Assembly (NCBI GenBank): GCA_043747745.1
Contig: JAYTOP010000039.1
Span: forward strand, 1 to 64,000
Reading direction: 5' to 3'
Source of the DNA: SZAS-103 sp043747745
GTDB taxonomy: Bacteria > Pseudomonadota > Gammaproteobacteria > Xanthomonadales > Xanthomonadaceae
DNA length: 64,000 bases
The notes beneath the pieces are model-generated. The model did no database searches, had not been told where the DNA came from, and saw only the letters and a program-made list of their open reading frames with translations. Shown here piece after piece: positions 52,344 through 60,571 of this stretch. Within the stretch, counting starts at the first letter, position 1. Each line of letters starts with the position of its first letter. Position numbers and translations under genes: made by a program.

Positions 52344-53852
52344 ATGGATCACGCAGGTTTGGACAAGGCGCGCGCCGACCGTTTCGTTGGCGAACTCTGG
52401 GATGACGCGATCGTTCCGCAACTGGTCGATTACATCCGCATCCCGAACAAGTCGCCGATGTTCGACGCCCACTGGGCCAGCCACGGCTACATGGACGACG
52501 CGGTCAAGCTCATGGAAGCATGGGCACGCGCGCAGCCGATCGCCGGGATGCATGTCGAGGTGGTGCGCCTGGACGATCGCACGCCGCTGATCCTGATCGA
52601 TGTACCGGCGAGCGACGGTTCGGCCAGTGGCGAGGATTGCGTGCTGCTGTACGGCCATCTCGACAAGCAGCCGGAAATGAGCGGCTGGTCGGATGGACTC
52701 GGTCCGTGGCAACCGGTCATCCGTGGCGACAAGCTGTTCGGTCGCGGCGGTGCCGACGACGGTTACGCGATCTTCGGTTCGCTCGCCGCGATCATGGCCC
52801 TGCGCGAACAGAAGCTCGCGCACGCGCGTTGCGTGATCCTGATCGAGGCCTGCGAGGAATCCGGTAGCTACGACCTGCCCTACTACGTCGATCATCTGGC
52901 CGACCGGATCGGCAAGCCGTCCCTCGTCGTTTGCCTGGATTCGGGCTGCGGCAACTACGACCAATTGTGGTGCACGACCTCGTTGCGCGGCCTGGCTGGC
53001 GGCAACCTGATCGTGAATGTGCTCAGTGAAGGCGTGCATTCCGGCGATGCGTCGGGGATCGTGCCGTCAAGTTTCCGCATCCTGCGCCAGTTGTTGTCGC
53101 GACTCGAGGACGAGGCCAGCGGCAAGATCAAGGTCGACGGATTGTTCACGCCGATTCCCGAGGATCGCCTCGTGCAGGCGCGCAAGGTCGCCGAAGTGAT
53201 GGGCACGGCGGTGTACGACAAGTTCCCGTTCCTGCCCGGCATGACCCCGATGTCCGCCGACCTCACCGAACTCGTGCTCAACCGCACCTGGCGGCCAGCG
53301 CTGTCGATCACCGGCGCAGACGGGCTGCCGCCGCTGGACAATGCGGGCAACGTGCTGCGTCCGTCCACCGCGGTGAAACTCTCGCTGCGCCTGCCGCCGA
53401 CGCTGGATGGCGAGGTCGCCGGTGCGATCCTGCAAAAACTGCTGCTCGACAATCCGCCGAACGGTGCGAACGTCTCGTTCCATCTCGAAAAATCGTCGAC
53501 TGGCTGGAATGCCCCGCCGTTGTCGGACTGGTTGAATCACGCGATCGACCACGCCTCCCAGGATTTCTTCGGCAGGCCTGCTGTATTCATGGGCGAAGGC
53601 GGCACGATTCCGTTCATGGGCATGCTAGGCGAGAAATTCCCCGGCGCGCAGTTCATGATCACCGGCGTGCTCGGCCCGCACTCCAACGCGCACGGACCCA
53701 ACGAGTTCCTGCACATCCCGACCGGCAAGCGCGTGACCGCGTGCGTGGCGCGGGTACTGGCCGAGCATCATGCGGCCAGCGTGAAAGGACTTACCACCGG
53801 CGTAGGCGTCGCTGCGGGCGATACGCGCTTCGGCGACCACGGCTGCTGCTGA
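52344..53852 (+). CDS. M20-family metallopeptidase
   Basis: 502 residues from the ATG at 52344, AAGGAA 8 bases upstream. Di-zinc peptidase pattern: LLYGHLDKQPE (metal His/Asp), FGRGGADDGYA, LIEACEESGSYD (catalytic Glu pair) and a late GPHSNAHGPNEFL His. A dimerisation insert (about 210-360) is typical of the carnosine/dipeptidase branch. Cytoplasmic, no signal. It likely hydrolyses dipeptides, consistent with the peptide-use genes elsewhere in the window. It shares a transcript with the next gene (7-base gap). Confidence 0.9.
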   Translation: MDHAGLDKARADRFVGELWDDAIVPQLVDYIRIPNKSPMFDAHWASHGYMDDAVKLMEAWARAQPIAGMHVEVVRLDDRTPLILIDVPASDGSASGEDCVLLYGHLDKQPEMSGWSDGLGPWQPVIRGDKLFGRGGADDGYAIFGSLAAIMALREQKLAHARCVILIEACEESGSYDLPYYVDHLADRIGKPSLVVCLDSGCGNYDQLWCTTSLRGLAGGNLIVNVLSEGVHSGDASGIVPSSFRILRQLLSRLEDEASGKIKVDGLFTPIPEDRLVQARKVAEVMGTAVYDKFPFLPGMTPMSADLTELVLNRTWRPALSITGADGLPPLDNAGNVLRPSTAVKLSLRLPPTLDGEVAGAILQKLLLDNPPNGANVSFHLEKSSTGWNAPPLSDWLNHAIDHASQDFFGRPAVFMGEGGTIPFMGMLGEKFPGAQFMITGVLGPHSNAHGPNEFLHIPTGKRVTACVARVLAEHHAASVKGLTTGVGVAAGDTRFGDHGCC

Positions 53853-53859
53853 GGCGCGC

Positions 53860-54114
53860 ATGATCGTTCTCTACACCATCATGATCGGGTTCGTCATCGG
53901 CCTGATCGCGCGAGCGCTCAAGCCAGGCGACGACCGCATGGGACTATTGGCGACGACACTATTCGGCGTCGGCGGCGCGCTGATCGCGAAATACGTCGGG
54001 CTCGCGATGGGCTGGTATCGCGAAGACCAGCCGCTCGGCTTTGTTGCATCGCTGGTCGGCGCGATCGTGCTGCTGACGGTCTATTCGCTGGTGCGGCCGA
54101 AGAAGAAAGTCTGA
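53860..54114 (+). CDS. GlsB/YeaQ/YmgE-family membrane protein
   Basis: 84 residues with three hydrophobic segments: MIGFVIGLIARALKPGDD (family signature start), LLATTLFGVGGALIAKYVG, and LGFVASLVGAIVLLTVYSLV, then a basic RPKKKV tail. The family is stress-induced in the inner membrane, function unclear. Follows the M20 peptidase gene by seven bases. Confidence 0.88.
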   Translation: MIVLYTIMIGFVIGLIARALKPGDDRMGLLATTLFGVGGALIAKYVGLAMGWYREDQPLGFVASLVGAIVLLTVYSLVRPKKKV

Positions 54115-54499
54115 TCAAGGAAGATCAACAGCTTTCGTGCGCTGCGCGCGCGAGTCACTTCTGTTTCGGCAGAAGTAACCACTGCGCCGCAGGAGCGGCG
54201 CGAACAGCGAAGCTGGCCCGAAGGGCGCAGGGCAGGATGCCCGGAGTCAAACCATTTGCGCCGGACACTCGCCGGAATGATGAAACTATTCCGGTACCCT
54301 GCGCTCCTCAGCGAACAGGGGCCGGCCCGAACTCGCACATCCATGTGCTCAAACATACGGGCCTTGCTCCCCCGTTCGCTTCCGGTGCTCGGCTCGCTTT
54401 ACGGCGCAAAGAACAAGAGCACAGCGACAAAGCAGAAGGCGGATTACGCTTCGCTAATCCGCCCTACTTGCTTGAGCTAAGAGCTAGCTAGATTGTCGG
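54115..54499 (+). repeat. Hairpin-ended repeat, copy A (direct)
   Basis: About 310 bases of non-coding repeat. Left hairpin GTCACTTCTG/CAGAAGTAAC (54154-54163 with 54170-54179, one mismatch); right hairpin GGCGGATTA/TAATCCGCC (54438-54446 with 54455-54463, perfect). Between them blocks such as CGCCGGACACTCGCCG, GGGCCGGCCCGAACTCG and ACGGGCCTTGCTCCC are shared with copy B at 55798-56060 in inverse orientation. A 385-base stretch without a gene. Confidence 0.8.
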
Positions 54500-54967
54500 C
54501 TAGTTCTGCTGTGAGAACTGAAGACGGTACTTGACGCCCTTGTTGTCCAAGCCCTCACCTTCACCAGTACCAGAAAGCGATACGCGGTACAGGATGTCGA
54601 TTACGGTGCCCTGAGTTCCAATAAGTATCGCGCTGCCATTTTGGTAACCTGGCGTGGAAGTGGAATAGGAGGACGTGCTGATGTAGCTATCCGTGAGAAT
54701 GCCCGGGTTGGAAACGCGTCCACCACCATGGCTAGACGACTGAATACGATTGTCAATCGACGTGGCCTCTCCGTTGAAGGTCTCGCCGGACTTTGTCGGA
54801 CCGGCGGTGATCACGCTATGCCCAGATCGGTCGGTATGCGTCAAGCCGGTGATTAATTCGCCGGTTGACAGGTTGTACACGCGGGCATTGAAGATGCGAT
54901 CGGCTGGAACGGAGACACATCCAGACAAGCTCGCTGCGATAGCCAAAGAAAAAAGAAAAGCACGCAT
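54500..54967 (-). CDS. Hypothetical lipoprotein in repeat-bounded island
   Basis: 155 residues. Lipobox SLSGC (Cys near 17); GGTGAG upstream of the ATG. The mature part is Ser/Gly/Thr-rich beta-like sequence: VYNLSTGELITGLTHTDRSG, GRVSNPGILTDSYISTSSY and VIDILYRVSLSGTGEGEG. No family recognised. It lies 27 bases after the HNH nuclease gene on the same strand, inside inverted repeats. Confidence 0.65.
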   Translation of the reverse strand: MRAFLFSLAIAASLSGCVSVPADRIFNARVYNLSTGELITGLTHTDRSGHSVITAGPTKSGETFNGEATSIDNRIQSSSHGGGRVSNPGILTDSYISTSSYSTSTPGYQNGSAILIGTQGTVIDILYRVSLSGTGEGEGLDNKGVKYRLQFSQQN

Positions 54968-54994
54968 AACTCACCCTTTGATTAGTTGGACTGA

Positions 54995-55477
54995 CTAGCT
55001 TTCGTCATACAGAATCCGATAGGCATATGCGTGAGGATAAAGTGGTAAACCCCGCTTAGAACGCCACCAAAAATATTCGTGCGCTGTCTTGGCATGTTTC
55101 TCAGTGTTGCATTGAAAGCACGCTAGCACCAAATTGTCACGCGCGTTGCTTCCTCCTTGCGCAAGCGGCGTCATGTGATCGACGTGTCCGCAACCATTGA
55201 GTTCGACATCACAGTAAGCGCACCTATCTTTCTGCGCCTCCCTCAAGAACGCAATGTCTCCGTCAGAATAACCTGGGCCCGCCGCGCCTTCACGCACTCG
55301 ACGGAGCTGCGCGCGTGCGCGCTTCATCTCTGGATTGCCACTTGAATGCGCACGAGTGTGCTCAGCCATGCATGTTCTGCACTTGCGCCGAAATCCGCCA
55401 CTAGGCGTGCTCCCAAAGAACTCTCGCGTAATCGGAAAACTTTCTCCACAGCTCGTACATGTTTGGGTGGTTGTCAT
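54995..55477 (-). CDS. HNH endonuclease
   Basis: 160 residues. An N-terminal zinc-binding cysteine set (CTSC near 7-10, CRTC near 33-36), a basic linker (KRARAQLRRVREGA), then an HNH domain: DRCAYCDVELNG, HVDHMTPLAQGGSNARDN and LACFQCNTEK. It is a DNA-nicking or cleaving nuclease; similar domains occur in mobile elements, restriction systems and homing enzymes. No signal peptide or immunity partner is evident; the gene after it is a lipoprotein. Its location between inverted repeats suggests a role in an element, but this is inference. Confidence 0.85.
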   Translation of the reverse strand: MTTTQTCTSCGESFPITREFFGSTPSGGFRRKCRTCMAEHTRAHSSGNPEMKRARAQLRRVREGAAGPGYSDGDIAFLREAQKDRCAYCDVELNGCGHVDHMTPLAQGGSNARDNLVLACFQCNTEKHAKTAHEYFWWRSKRGLPLYPHAYAYRILYDES

Positions 55478-55531
55478 GTCTTTCGAACGGCCACGGGTAG
55501 GCGCGGTGCATCGGTGCAGGCCGTTGGCCGA

Positions 55532-55560
55532 TTGACACCGCCAAAAATTAATGATACTAC
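55532..55560 (+). promoter_or_regulatory. Predicted promoter for the tiny basic protein gene
   Basis: TTGACA (55532-55537) is a perfect -35, a 17-base spacer follows, then TACTAC (55555-55560) or, with a longer spacer, TACTAT (55558-55563). The surroundings are unusually AT-rich for this window. Reads rightwards to the gene at 55596. Confidence 0.55.
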
Positions 55561-55595
55561 TATCCTAACTTTACGATTAAATAGGAGAAACACAA

Positions 55596-55715
55596 ATGGC
55601 ACGACCGTCAGGGGCAAAGAACAAGACACCGCGCGAGTTGGAGGCAGAGGCTGCGCGCTTGAAAGAAAAAGCGAAGCTGATGAAGAAAATTGAAAAGTTG
55701 AAGAAGAAATCCTAG
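55596..55715 (+). CDS. 39-residue basic coiled-coil protein
   Basis: ATG at 55596 with AGGAG 8 bases upstream, stop TAG at 55713. The peptide begins MARPSGAKNKTPRELEAEAA and continues as a Lys-rich helix (KEKAKLMKKIEKLKKKS). About one third Lys/Arg; helical and probably nucleic-acid or partner binding. A promoter with perfect TTGACA is upstream, and it is divergent from the HNH gene. No family recognised. The ribosome-binding site, promoter and composition together support a real gene. Confidence 0.6.
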   Translation: MARPSGAKNKTPRELEAEAARLKEKAKLMKKIEKLKKKS

Positions 55716-56167
55716 GAAATCTTTGCCGATAGGCACGGACTTTTAGGCACGGACTTTGGTTTCCCCATCACCTAACTACAAGTAGGCCCCGGAAGCAAGT
55801 GGTGCGGACTAGCGAAGCATAGTCCGCCTTTACTTCTTTGCTCTTGCTCTTTGCGCCATAAAGCTCGCCGAGCATCGCAGCATGCGGCGGGAGCAAGGCC
55901 CGCATGTCCGAGGCCATGGATGGCCGAGTTCGGGCCGGCCCGCCGAATGTGAGAAGCGCAGGGAACCGCCGAAGGCGGCGAGTGTCCGGCGCCATGGTCT
56001 TTGGTTACTTTCTCCCGAAAGAGAAAGTGACCAGCGCGCGCAGCGCGTTGCCGCTCTTGATCTTGCTTTGCCGATTCGCAAAAAGCAGATCCCTCGCTAC
56101 GCTGGGGTGACAACACTGGAGTCGCGCCGCCTGTGGTTTCACAAGCAGCGCGTATCGCAATCAACCG
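55716..56167 (-). repeat. Hairpin-ended repeat, copy B (inverted)
   Basis: The homologous part is about 55798-56060, inverted relative to copy A. Left hairpin GCGGACTA/TAGTCCGC (55804-55811 with 55820-55827); right hairpin ACTTTCTC/GAGAAAGT (56007-56014 with 56021-56028). Shared blocks CGGCGAGTGTCCGGCG, GTTCGGGCCGGCCCG and GGAGCAAGGCCCGCATG are the reverse complements of those in copy A. Flanking bases to 56167 hold no gene. Confidence 0.8.
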
Positions 56168-58081
56168 TCAGCGCTTGACGATCCGATCCACCAGCTGCTG
56201 CGCCAGCACGTCCGCAGCCAAGTCCACTGTGTGCAGCGTGAAGTCCGCGTTCTCCGGCAACTCGTACGGCGAATCGATGCCGGTGAAATTGCGAATCTCG
56301 CCCGCGCGCGCTTTCGCGTACAGGCCCTTGGCGTCGCGTTGCTCGCAGACTTCGATCGGCGTGTCCACGAACACCTCGGCGAACTCGCCCGGTGCGAACA
56401 ACTCGCGCGCCATCCGCCGCTCGGCACGGAACGGCGAGATGAACGACACCAGCACGATCAGGCCTGCATCGGTCATCAGCTTCGCAACCTCGCCGACACG
56501 TCGGATGTTCTCGACGCGATCCTCGTCGGTGAAACCCAGATCCTTGTTGAGGCCATGGCGCACGTTGTCGCCATCGAGGATGTAGCTGTGATAGCCGAGC
56601 GCATGCAGGCGGCGGTCGACAAGGTTCGCGATGGTCGATTTTCCAGAGCCCGACAGGCCGGTGAACCACAGGCACAGCGGATGCTGGCCCTTGGTCGCAG
56701 CGCGCACGTGGCGGTCGATCTCCAGGCTGTGCCAATGGATGTTCGACGCACGTCGCAGCGCGAAATCGATGGTCCCGCAGGCGACTGTCGCATTGCTCTG
56801 TCGGTCGATCAGGATGAAGCCGCCAAGCACGCGATTGCGCGCGTACGGCTCGAACGCGATCGGCTGGTCGAGGTTGAGATTGCAATATCCGACTTCGTTG
56901 AGTTCGAGCCGTTTTGCAGCCAGGTGGTCCTGGGTGTTGATATCGACCTTGTGCTTGATTTCGGTGATCGTCACCGCAACCGTGCGGGCAGCGGTCTTGA
57001 GCCAGTAGCCACGGCCCGGCAACAGCGCTGCGTCGCTCATCCACAGCAGGTGTGCGGCGAACTGATCGGCGACCTCTGGCGGCTGGCGCGCGGCCGAGAT
57101 CACGTCGCCACGACTGATGTCCACTTCATCGCGCAAGGTCAGCGTGATCGCCTGTCCATCGACGGCGCGATCGAGATCGCCATCGGCCGTGACGATGCGT
57201 GCGACCTGCGAACGCTTGCCGGATGGATGCACGACGATCTCGTCGCCGACCGCGATTGCGCCCGCAGCGATACTGCCTGCGAAGCCGCGAAATTCCTGGT
57301 TCGGACGATTGACCCACTGCACCGGCAAGCGGAAACCGACATCGGCTTCGACGCGATCCAGCGACACCGATTCGAGATGTTCAAGCAATGATGGACCCGC
57401 ATACCACGGCATCGCAGCCGAATGCTGCATCACGTTTTCGCCGCGCAATGCCGACAACGGAATGCAGACCACCTCGGCGATACCGAGTTGATCGGCGAGC
57501 GCACGGTAGTCGGCGACGATCGCATCGAACACCGACTGCTCGTAACCCATCAGGTCCATCTTGTTGACCGCGAGCAGCACGCGGCGGATGCCGAGCAACG
57601 ACACGATGTAGCTGTGCCGACGGGTCTGCGTCAGCAAACCCTTGCGCGCGTCCACGAGCACGACAGCGAGGTCGGCCGTGGATGCGCCGGTCGCCATGTT
57701 GCGTGTGTACTGCTCATGCCCCGGGCAATCGGCAACGATGAACTTGCGCTTCTCGGTGCTGAAGAACCGGTAGGCGACGTCGATCGTGATGCCCTGCTCG
57801 CGCTCGGCGGCGAGCCCGTCGACGAGCAATGCGAAATCGATCTCGCCATTCTGGGTGCCGTGGCGAAGGCTGTCGGATTCGAGCGTCGCGAGCTGGTCGT
57901 CGAACAGCAGCTTGCTGTCGTGCAGCAGTCGGCCGATGAGTGTACTTTTGCCGTCATCGACGCTGCCGCAGGTGATGAAGCGCAGCAGATCCTTGGTCTC
58001 GTGCCGATGCAGGTAAGCCTGCAGGTCGACCGCTTCGTCCGGTGCACTGGATTGATTCATGTCCGTCAAGTTCGGGTCCAT
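56168..58081 (-). CDS. cysNC: Fused sulfate adenylyltransferase large subunit / APS kinase
   Basis: 637 residues. The CysN GTPase half (about 1-440) has G1 GSVDDGKST, G3 DCPGHEQY and G4 NKMD. The CysC half (about 460-637) has P-loop GLSGSGKSTIANLVD and LDGDNVRHGLNKDLGF. With CysD it makes APS from sulfate and ATP, then phosphorylates it to PAPS. The start shares one base with the cysD stop (TGATG). PAPS feeds cysteine synthesis or sulfotransferases; no reductase genes are nearby. Confidence 0.95.
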   Translation of the reverse strand: MDPNLTDMNQSSAPDEAVDLQAYLHRHETKDLLRFITCGSVDDGKSTLIGRLLHDSKLLFDDQLATLESDSLRHGTQNGEIDFALLVDGLAAEREQGITIDVAYRFFSTEKRKFIVADCPGHEQYTRNMATGASTADLAVVLVDARKGLLTQTRRHSYIVSLLGIRRVLLAVNKMDLMGYEQSVFDAIVADYRALADQLGIAEVVCIPLSALRGENVMQHSAAMPWYAGPSLLEHLESVSLDRVEADVGFRLPVQWVNRPNQEFRGFAGSIAAGAIAVGDEIVVHPSGKRSQVARIVTADGDLDRAVDGQAITLTLRDEVDISRGDVISAARQPPEVADQFAAHLLWMSDAALLPGRGYWLKTAARTVAVTITEIKHKVDINTQDHLAAKRLELNEVGYCNLNLDQPIAFEPYARNRVLGGFILIDRQSNATVACGTIDFALRRASNIHWHSLEIDRHVRAATKGQHPLCLWFTGLSGSGKSTIANLVDRRLHALGYHSYILDGDNVRHGLNKDLGFTDEDRVENIRRVGEVAKLMTDAGLIVLVSFISPFRAERRMARELFAPGEFAEVFVDTPIEVCEQRDAKGLYAKARAGEIRNFTGIDSPYELPENADFTLHTVDLAADVLAQQLVDRIVKR

Positions 58082-58983
58082 CAGAAATAACCCTCGCGCT
58101 TCTTGGCTTCCATCGATGCCGATGGATCGTGGTCGATCACGCGCCCCTGCCGCTCGGATGTGCGCGCGACGAGCATTTCGGAAATCACCTGCTCCAGCGT
58201 GTCGGCATCGGATTCGACCGCACCGGTCAGCGGATAGCAGCCCAGCGTGCGGAAGCGCACGCGCTTTTGCATCGGCACTTCGCCCTCGCGCAGCGGCATG
58301 CGGTCGTCATCGACCATGATCAGCGCTCCGTCGCGCATCACGACCGGCCGCTCCTGCGCCAGGTACAGCGATGGCACCGGGATCTTCTCGCGGAAGATGT
58401 ACAGCCACACGTCCAACTCGGTCCAGTTCGAGATCGGGAACACGCGCACGCTTTCGCCCTTGTGGATGCGCGCGTTGAAAAGGTTCCAGAGCTCCGGGCG
58501 CTGGTTCTTCGGGTCCCACCGGTGCTGCGCCGAACGGAACGAGAACACACGCTCCTTCGCGCGCGACTTCTCCTCGTCGCGGCGCGCGCCGCCGATCGCG
58601 GCATCGAAACCATAATGTTCCAGCGCCTGCTTGAGCGCCTGGGTCTTCATCACGTCGGTGTGCACTGTCGCTCCATGCGTGAACGGGCCGATGCCGTCGC
58701 GCACGCCGTCGGGATTCTTGTGCACATGCAGCGTCACCCCGGTCTCGGCGGCGCGCTGGTCGCGGAACGCGATCATCTCGCGGAACTTCCAGCCGGTATC
58801 CACGTGCAGCAGCGGAATGGGTGGTTTTGCGGGATAGAACGCCTTCAGCAACAGGTGCAACATCACCGACGAGTCCTTGCCGACCGAATACATCATCACC
58901 GGATTGCGGAACTCGGCTGCGACTTCGCGCAGGATGTGGATGCTCTCCGCTTCGAGGCGGTCGAGGTGTGAAAGGTTGGCCAT
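58081..58983 (-). CDS. cysD: Sulfate adenylyltransferase subunit 2
   Basis: 300 residues from the ATG at 58983. PP-loop ATP pyrophosphatase: YSVGKDSSVMLHLLLKAF carries the SxGKDS motif; HVDTGWKF, GARRDEEKSRAKER and SNWTELDVWLYI follow. Works with the CysN half of the next protein. The ATG begins one base after the xanB stop, with no clear ribosome-binding site, which suggests translation coupled to xanB. Confidence 0.95.
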   Translation of the reverse strand: MANLSHLDRLEAESIHILREVAAEFRNPVMMYSVGKDSSVMLHLLLKAFYPAKPPIPLLHVDTGWKFREMIAFRDQRAAETGVTLHVHKNPDGVRDGIGPFTHGATVHTDVMKTQALKQALEHYGFDAAIGGARRDEEKSRAKERVFSFRSAQHRWDPKNQRPELWNLFNARIHKGESVRVFPISNWTELDVWLYIFREKIPVPSLYLAQERPVVMRDGALIMVDDDRMPLREGEVPMQKRVRFRTLGCYPLTGAVESDADTLEQVISEMLVARTSERQGRVIDHDPSASMEAKKREGYF

Positions 58984-58984
58984 G

Positions 58985-60454
58985 TCAGGATTCTTTCTCG
59001 CGCCCATATTTGTCTTCGAATCGCACAATGTCGTCTTCGCCCAGATAGTCGCCGGACTGCACTTCGATCAGTTCCAATGGATCGGTGCCGATGTTTTCCA
59101 GCCGGTGCTTCGAGCCGAGCGGAATGAACGTGCTCTGGTTCGCGCCGAGATCGAACACGCGCTCGTCGCAGGTCACCCGCGCATTGCCGCTGACCACGAT
59201 CCAGTGCTCGGCGCGATGGTAGTGCATCTGCAGCGACAGACTCGCACCTGGCTTCACGCTGATACGCTTGACCTGGAAACCGGGCCCGGCCTCGATGCCA
59301 TCATAGCTGCCCCACGGCCGATAGACCTTGCGATGCACCCGCGCGTGCGGACGTGCATCGTCCTTGATCTGCGCGACGATCCGCTTGACGTCCTGCACGC
59401 GGTCGCGGTGCGCGACCAGCAAGGCGTCGTCGGTATCCACGACCACCATGTCGTCGAGTCCGATCAATGCGATCAGCCGGCTCTGCGACCATGCGAGTGT
59501 GTTGCGCGTATCGATCGCGAGCACGTCGCCGCGATGCGCGTTGCCGTCGGCGTCCTGCTCGGCGATTTGCCACAGCGCGGACCATGTACCGACATCGTTC
59601 CAGCCCACGTCGATCGGCAGCACGAACGCGTGCGCGGTTTGTTCCATCACCGCGTAGTCGATCGAGTCGGACGGGCACGCCTCGAAAGCCGCACGATCCA
59701 GGCGCAGGAAATCGTTGTCGACCGTGGCGCCAGCGATCGCCGCACGGCATTGCGCCAGCATCTGCGGCGCGAATGTTTCGAGTTCTTCCAGGTAGCGCGA
59801 TGCGCGGAACAGGAACATCCCGCTGTTCCAGAAATAATCGCCGGATGCGAGATACGCGGTCGCAGTGGCGAGATCGGGCTTCTCGACGAAGCGCTCGATC
59901 GGTCGCGCAGCATCGCCGCCTGCGGCCTTGCTGCCCTTGGCGAGAATGTATCCGTAACCGGTTTCCGGCGCGTTCGGGACGATGCCGAACGTGACGAGTG
60001 CGCCGCGCCCGTCTTCGCCACCGCGCTCCGCGACCGGCAATGCCGAACGTACCGCCGCACGGAAACCTGCCTCGTCGCCGATCACATGATCCGATGGCAG
60101 CACCAGGAGCACGGGGTCTTCCCCCTCGGCCATTGCCCGGAGTGCGGCCACGGCGATCGCCGGTGCCGTATTGCGACCGACCGGTTCGAGGATCAGTGCG
60201 TCGGCCCGCGCACCCAGTTCGCGCAGCTGCTCGGCGACCATGAAGCGATGTTCCTCGTTCGCGACCACGACGAGGTTGTCGACGACATTCGGCGCGCCGA
60301 CGCCCGGCAGATCACGCACGCGCAGCCACGTCGCCTGCAGCAGCGAGTGCTCGCCGAGCAACGGCAGGAACTGCTTCGGATAGGCTTCGCGCGACAGTGG
60401 CCACAGCCGCGTGCCGGAACCGCCGGACAGCAGCACGATTTTCAGTGGGGACAT
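58985..60454 (-). CDS. xanB: Mannose-1-P guanylyltransferase / mannose-6-P isomerase
   Basis: 489 residues, the bifunctional type II PMI. Guanylyltransferase half: LLSGGSGTRLWPLSREAYPK, PKQFLPLLGE, VLPSDHVI, GYGYI, FVEKP. C-terminal cupin isomerase half: RPWGSYDGIEAGPGFQVKRI, HYHRAEHWIVVSG and QSTFIPLGSKHRLEN. Supplies GDP-mannose for polysaccharide. Promoter region is shared divergently with amgK. It heads an unusual transcript that continues into cysD-cysNC. Confidence 0.94.
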   Translation of the reverse strand: MSPLKIVLLSGGSGTRLWPLSREAYPKQFLPLLGEHSLLQATWLRVRDLPGVGAPNVVDNLVVVANEEHRFMVAEQLRELGARADALILEPVGRNTAPAIAVAALRAMAEGEDPVLLVLPSDHVIGDEAGFRAAVRSALPVAERGGEDGRGALVTFGIVPNAPETGYGYILAKGSKAAGGDAARPIERFVEKPDLATATAYLASGDYFWNSGMFLFRASRYLEELETFAPQMLAQCRAAIAGATVDNDFLRLDRAAFEACPSDSIDYAVMEQTAHAFVLPIDVGWNDVGTWSALWQIAEQDADGNAHRGDVLAIDTRNTLAWSQSRLIALIGLDDMVVVDTDDALLVAHRDRVQDVKRIVAQIKDDARPHARVHRKVYRPWGSYDGIEAGPGFQVKRISVKPGASLSLQMHYHRAEHWIVVSGNARVTCDERVFDLGANQSTFIPLGSKHRLENIGTDPLELIEVQSGDYLGEDDIVRFEDKYGREKES

Positions 60455-60457
60455 GGA

Positions 60458-60487
60458 TTACACGGGTCACAAACAGGCACATATGAT
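60458..60487 (+). promoter_or_regulatory. Possible amgK-murU promoter
   Basis: TTACAC (60458-60463), an 18-base spacer, then TATGAT (60482-60487) in the 117-base gap between xanB and amgK. Would start near 60494. Moderate match only. Confidence 0.4.
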
Positions 60488-60571
60488 GCCACAGAGCCCC
60501 CGACAGGCAGTCCGGGCTGTCCGTGGGGCGATGCCGATGGCATGCTGCGCGCGGCTCAACAGGATTCTCCA

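Noticed and set aside
54995..55477. HNH gene as a restriction endonuclease with methylase
   Set aside because: No DNA methyltransferase gene is adjacent on either strand.
58877..60571. Long upstream extension of the amgK frame across xanB
   Set aside because: The frame is open by GC bias only; AmgK length and the AGGA site fix the start at 60572.
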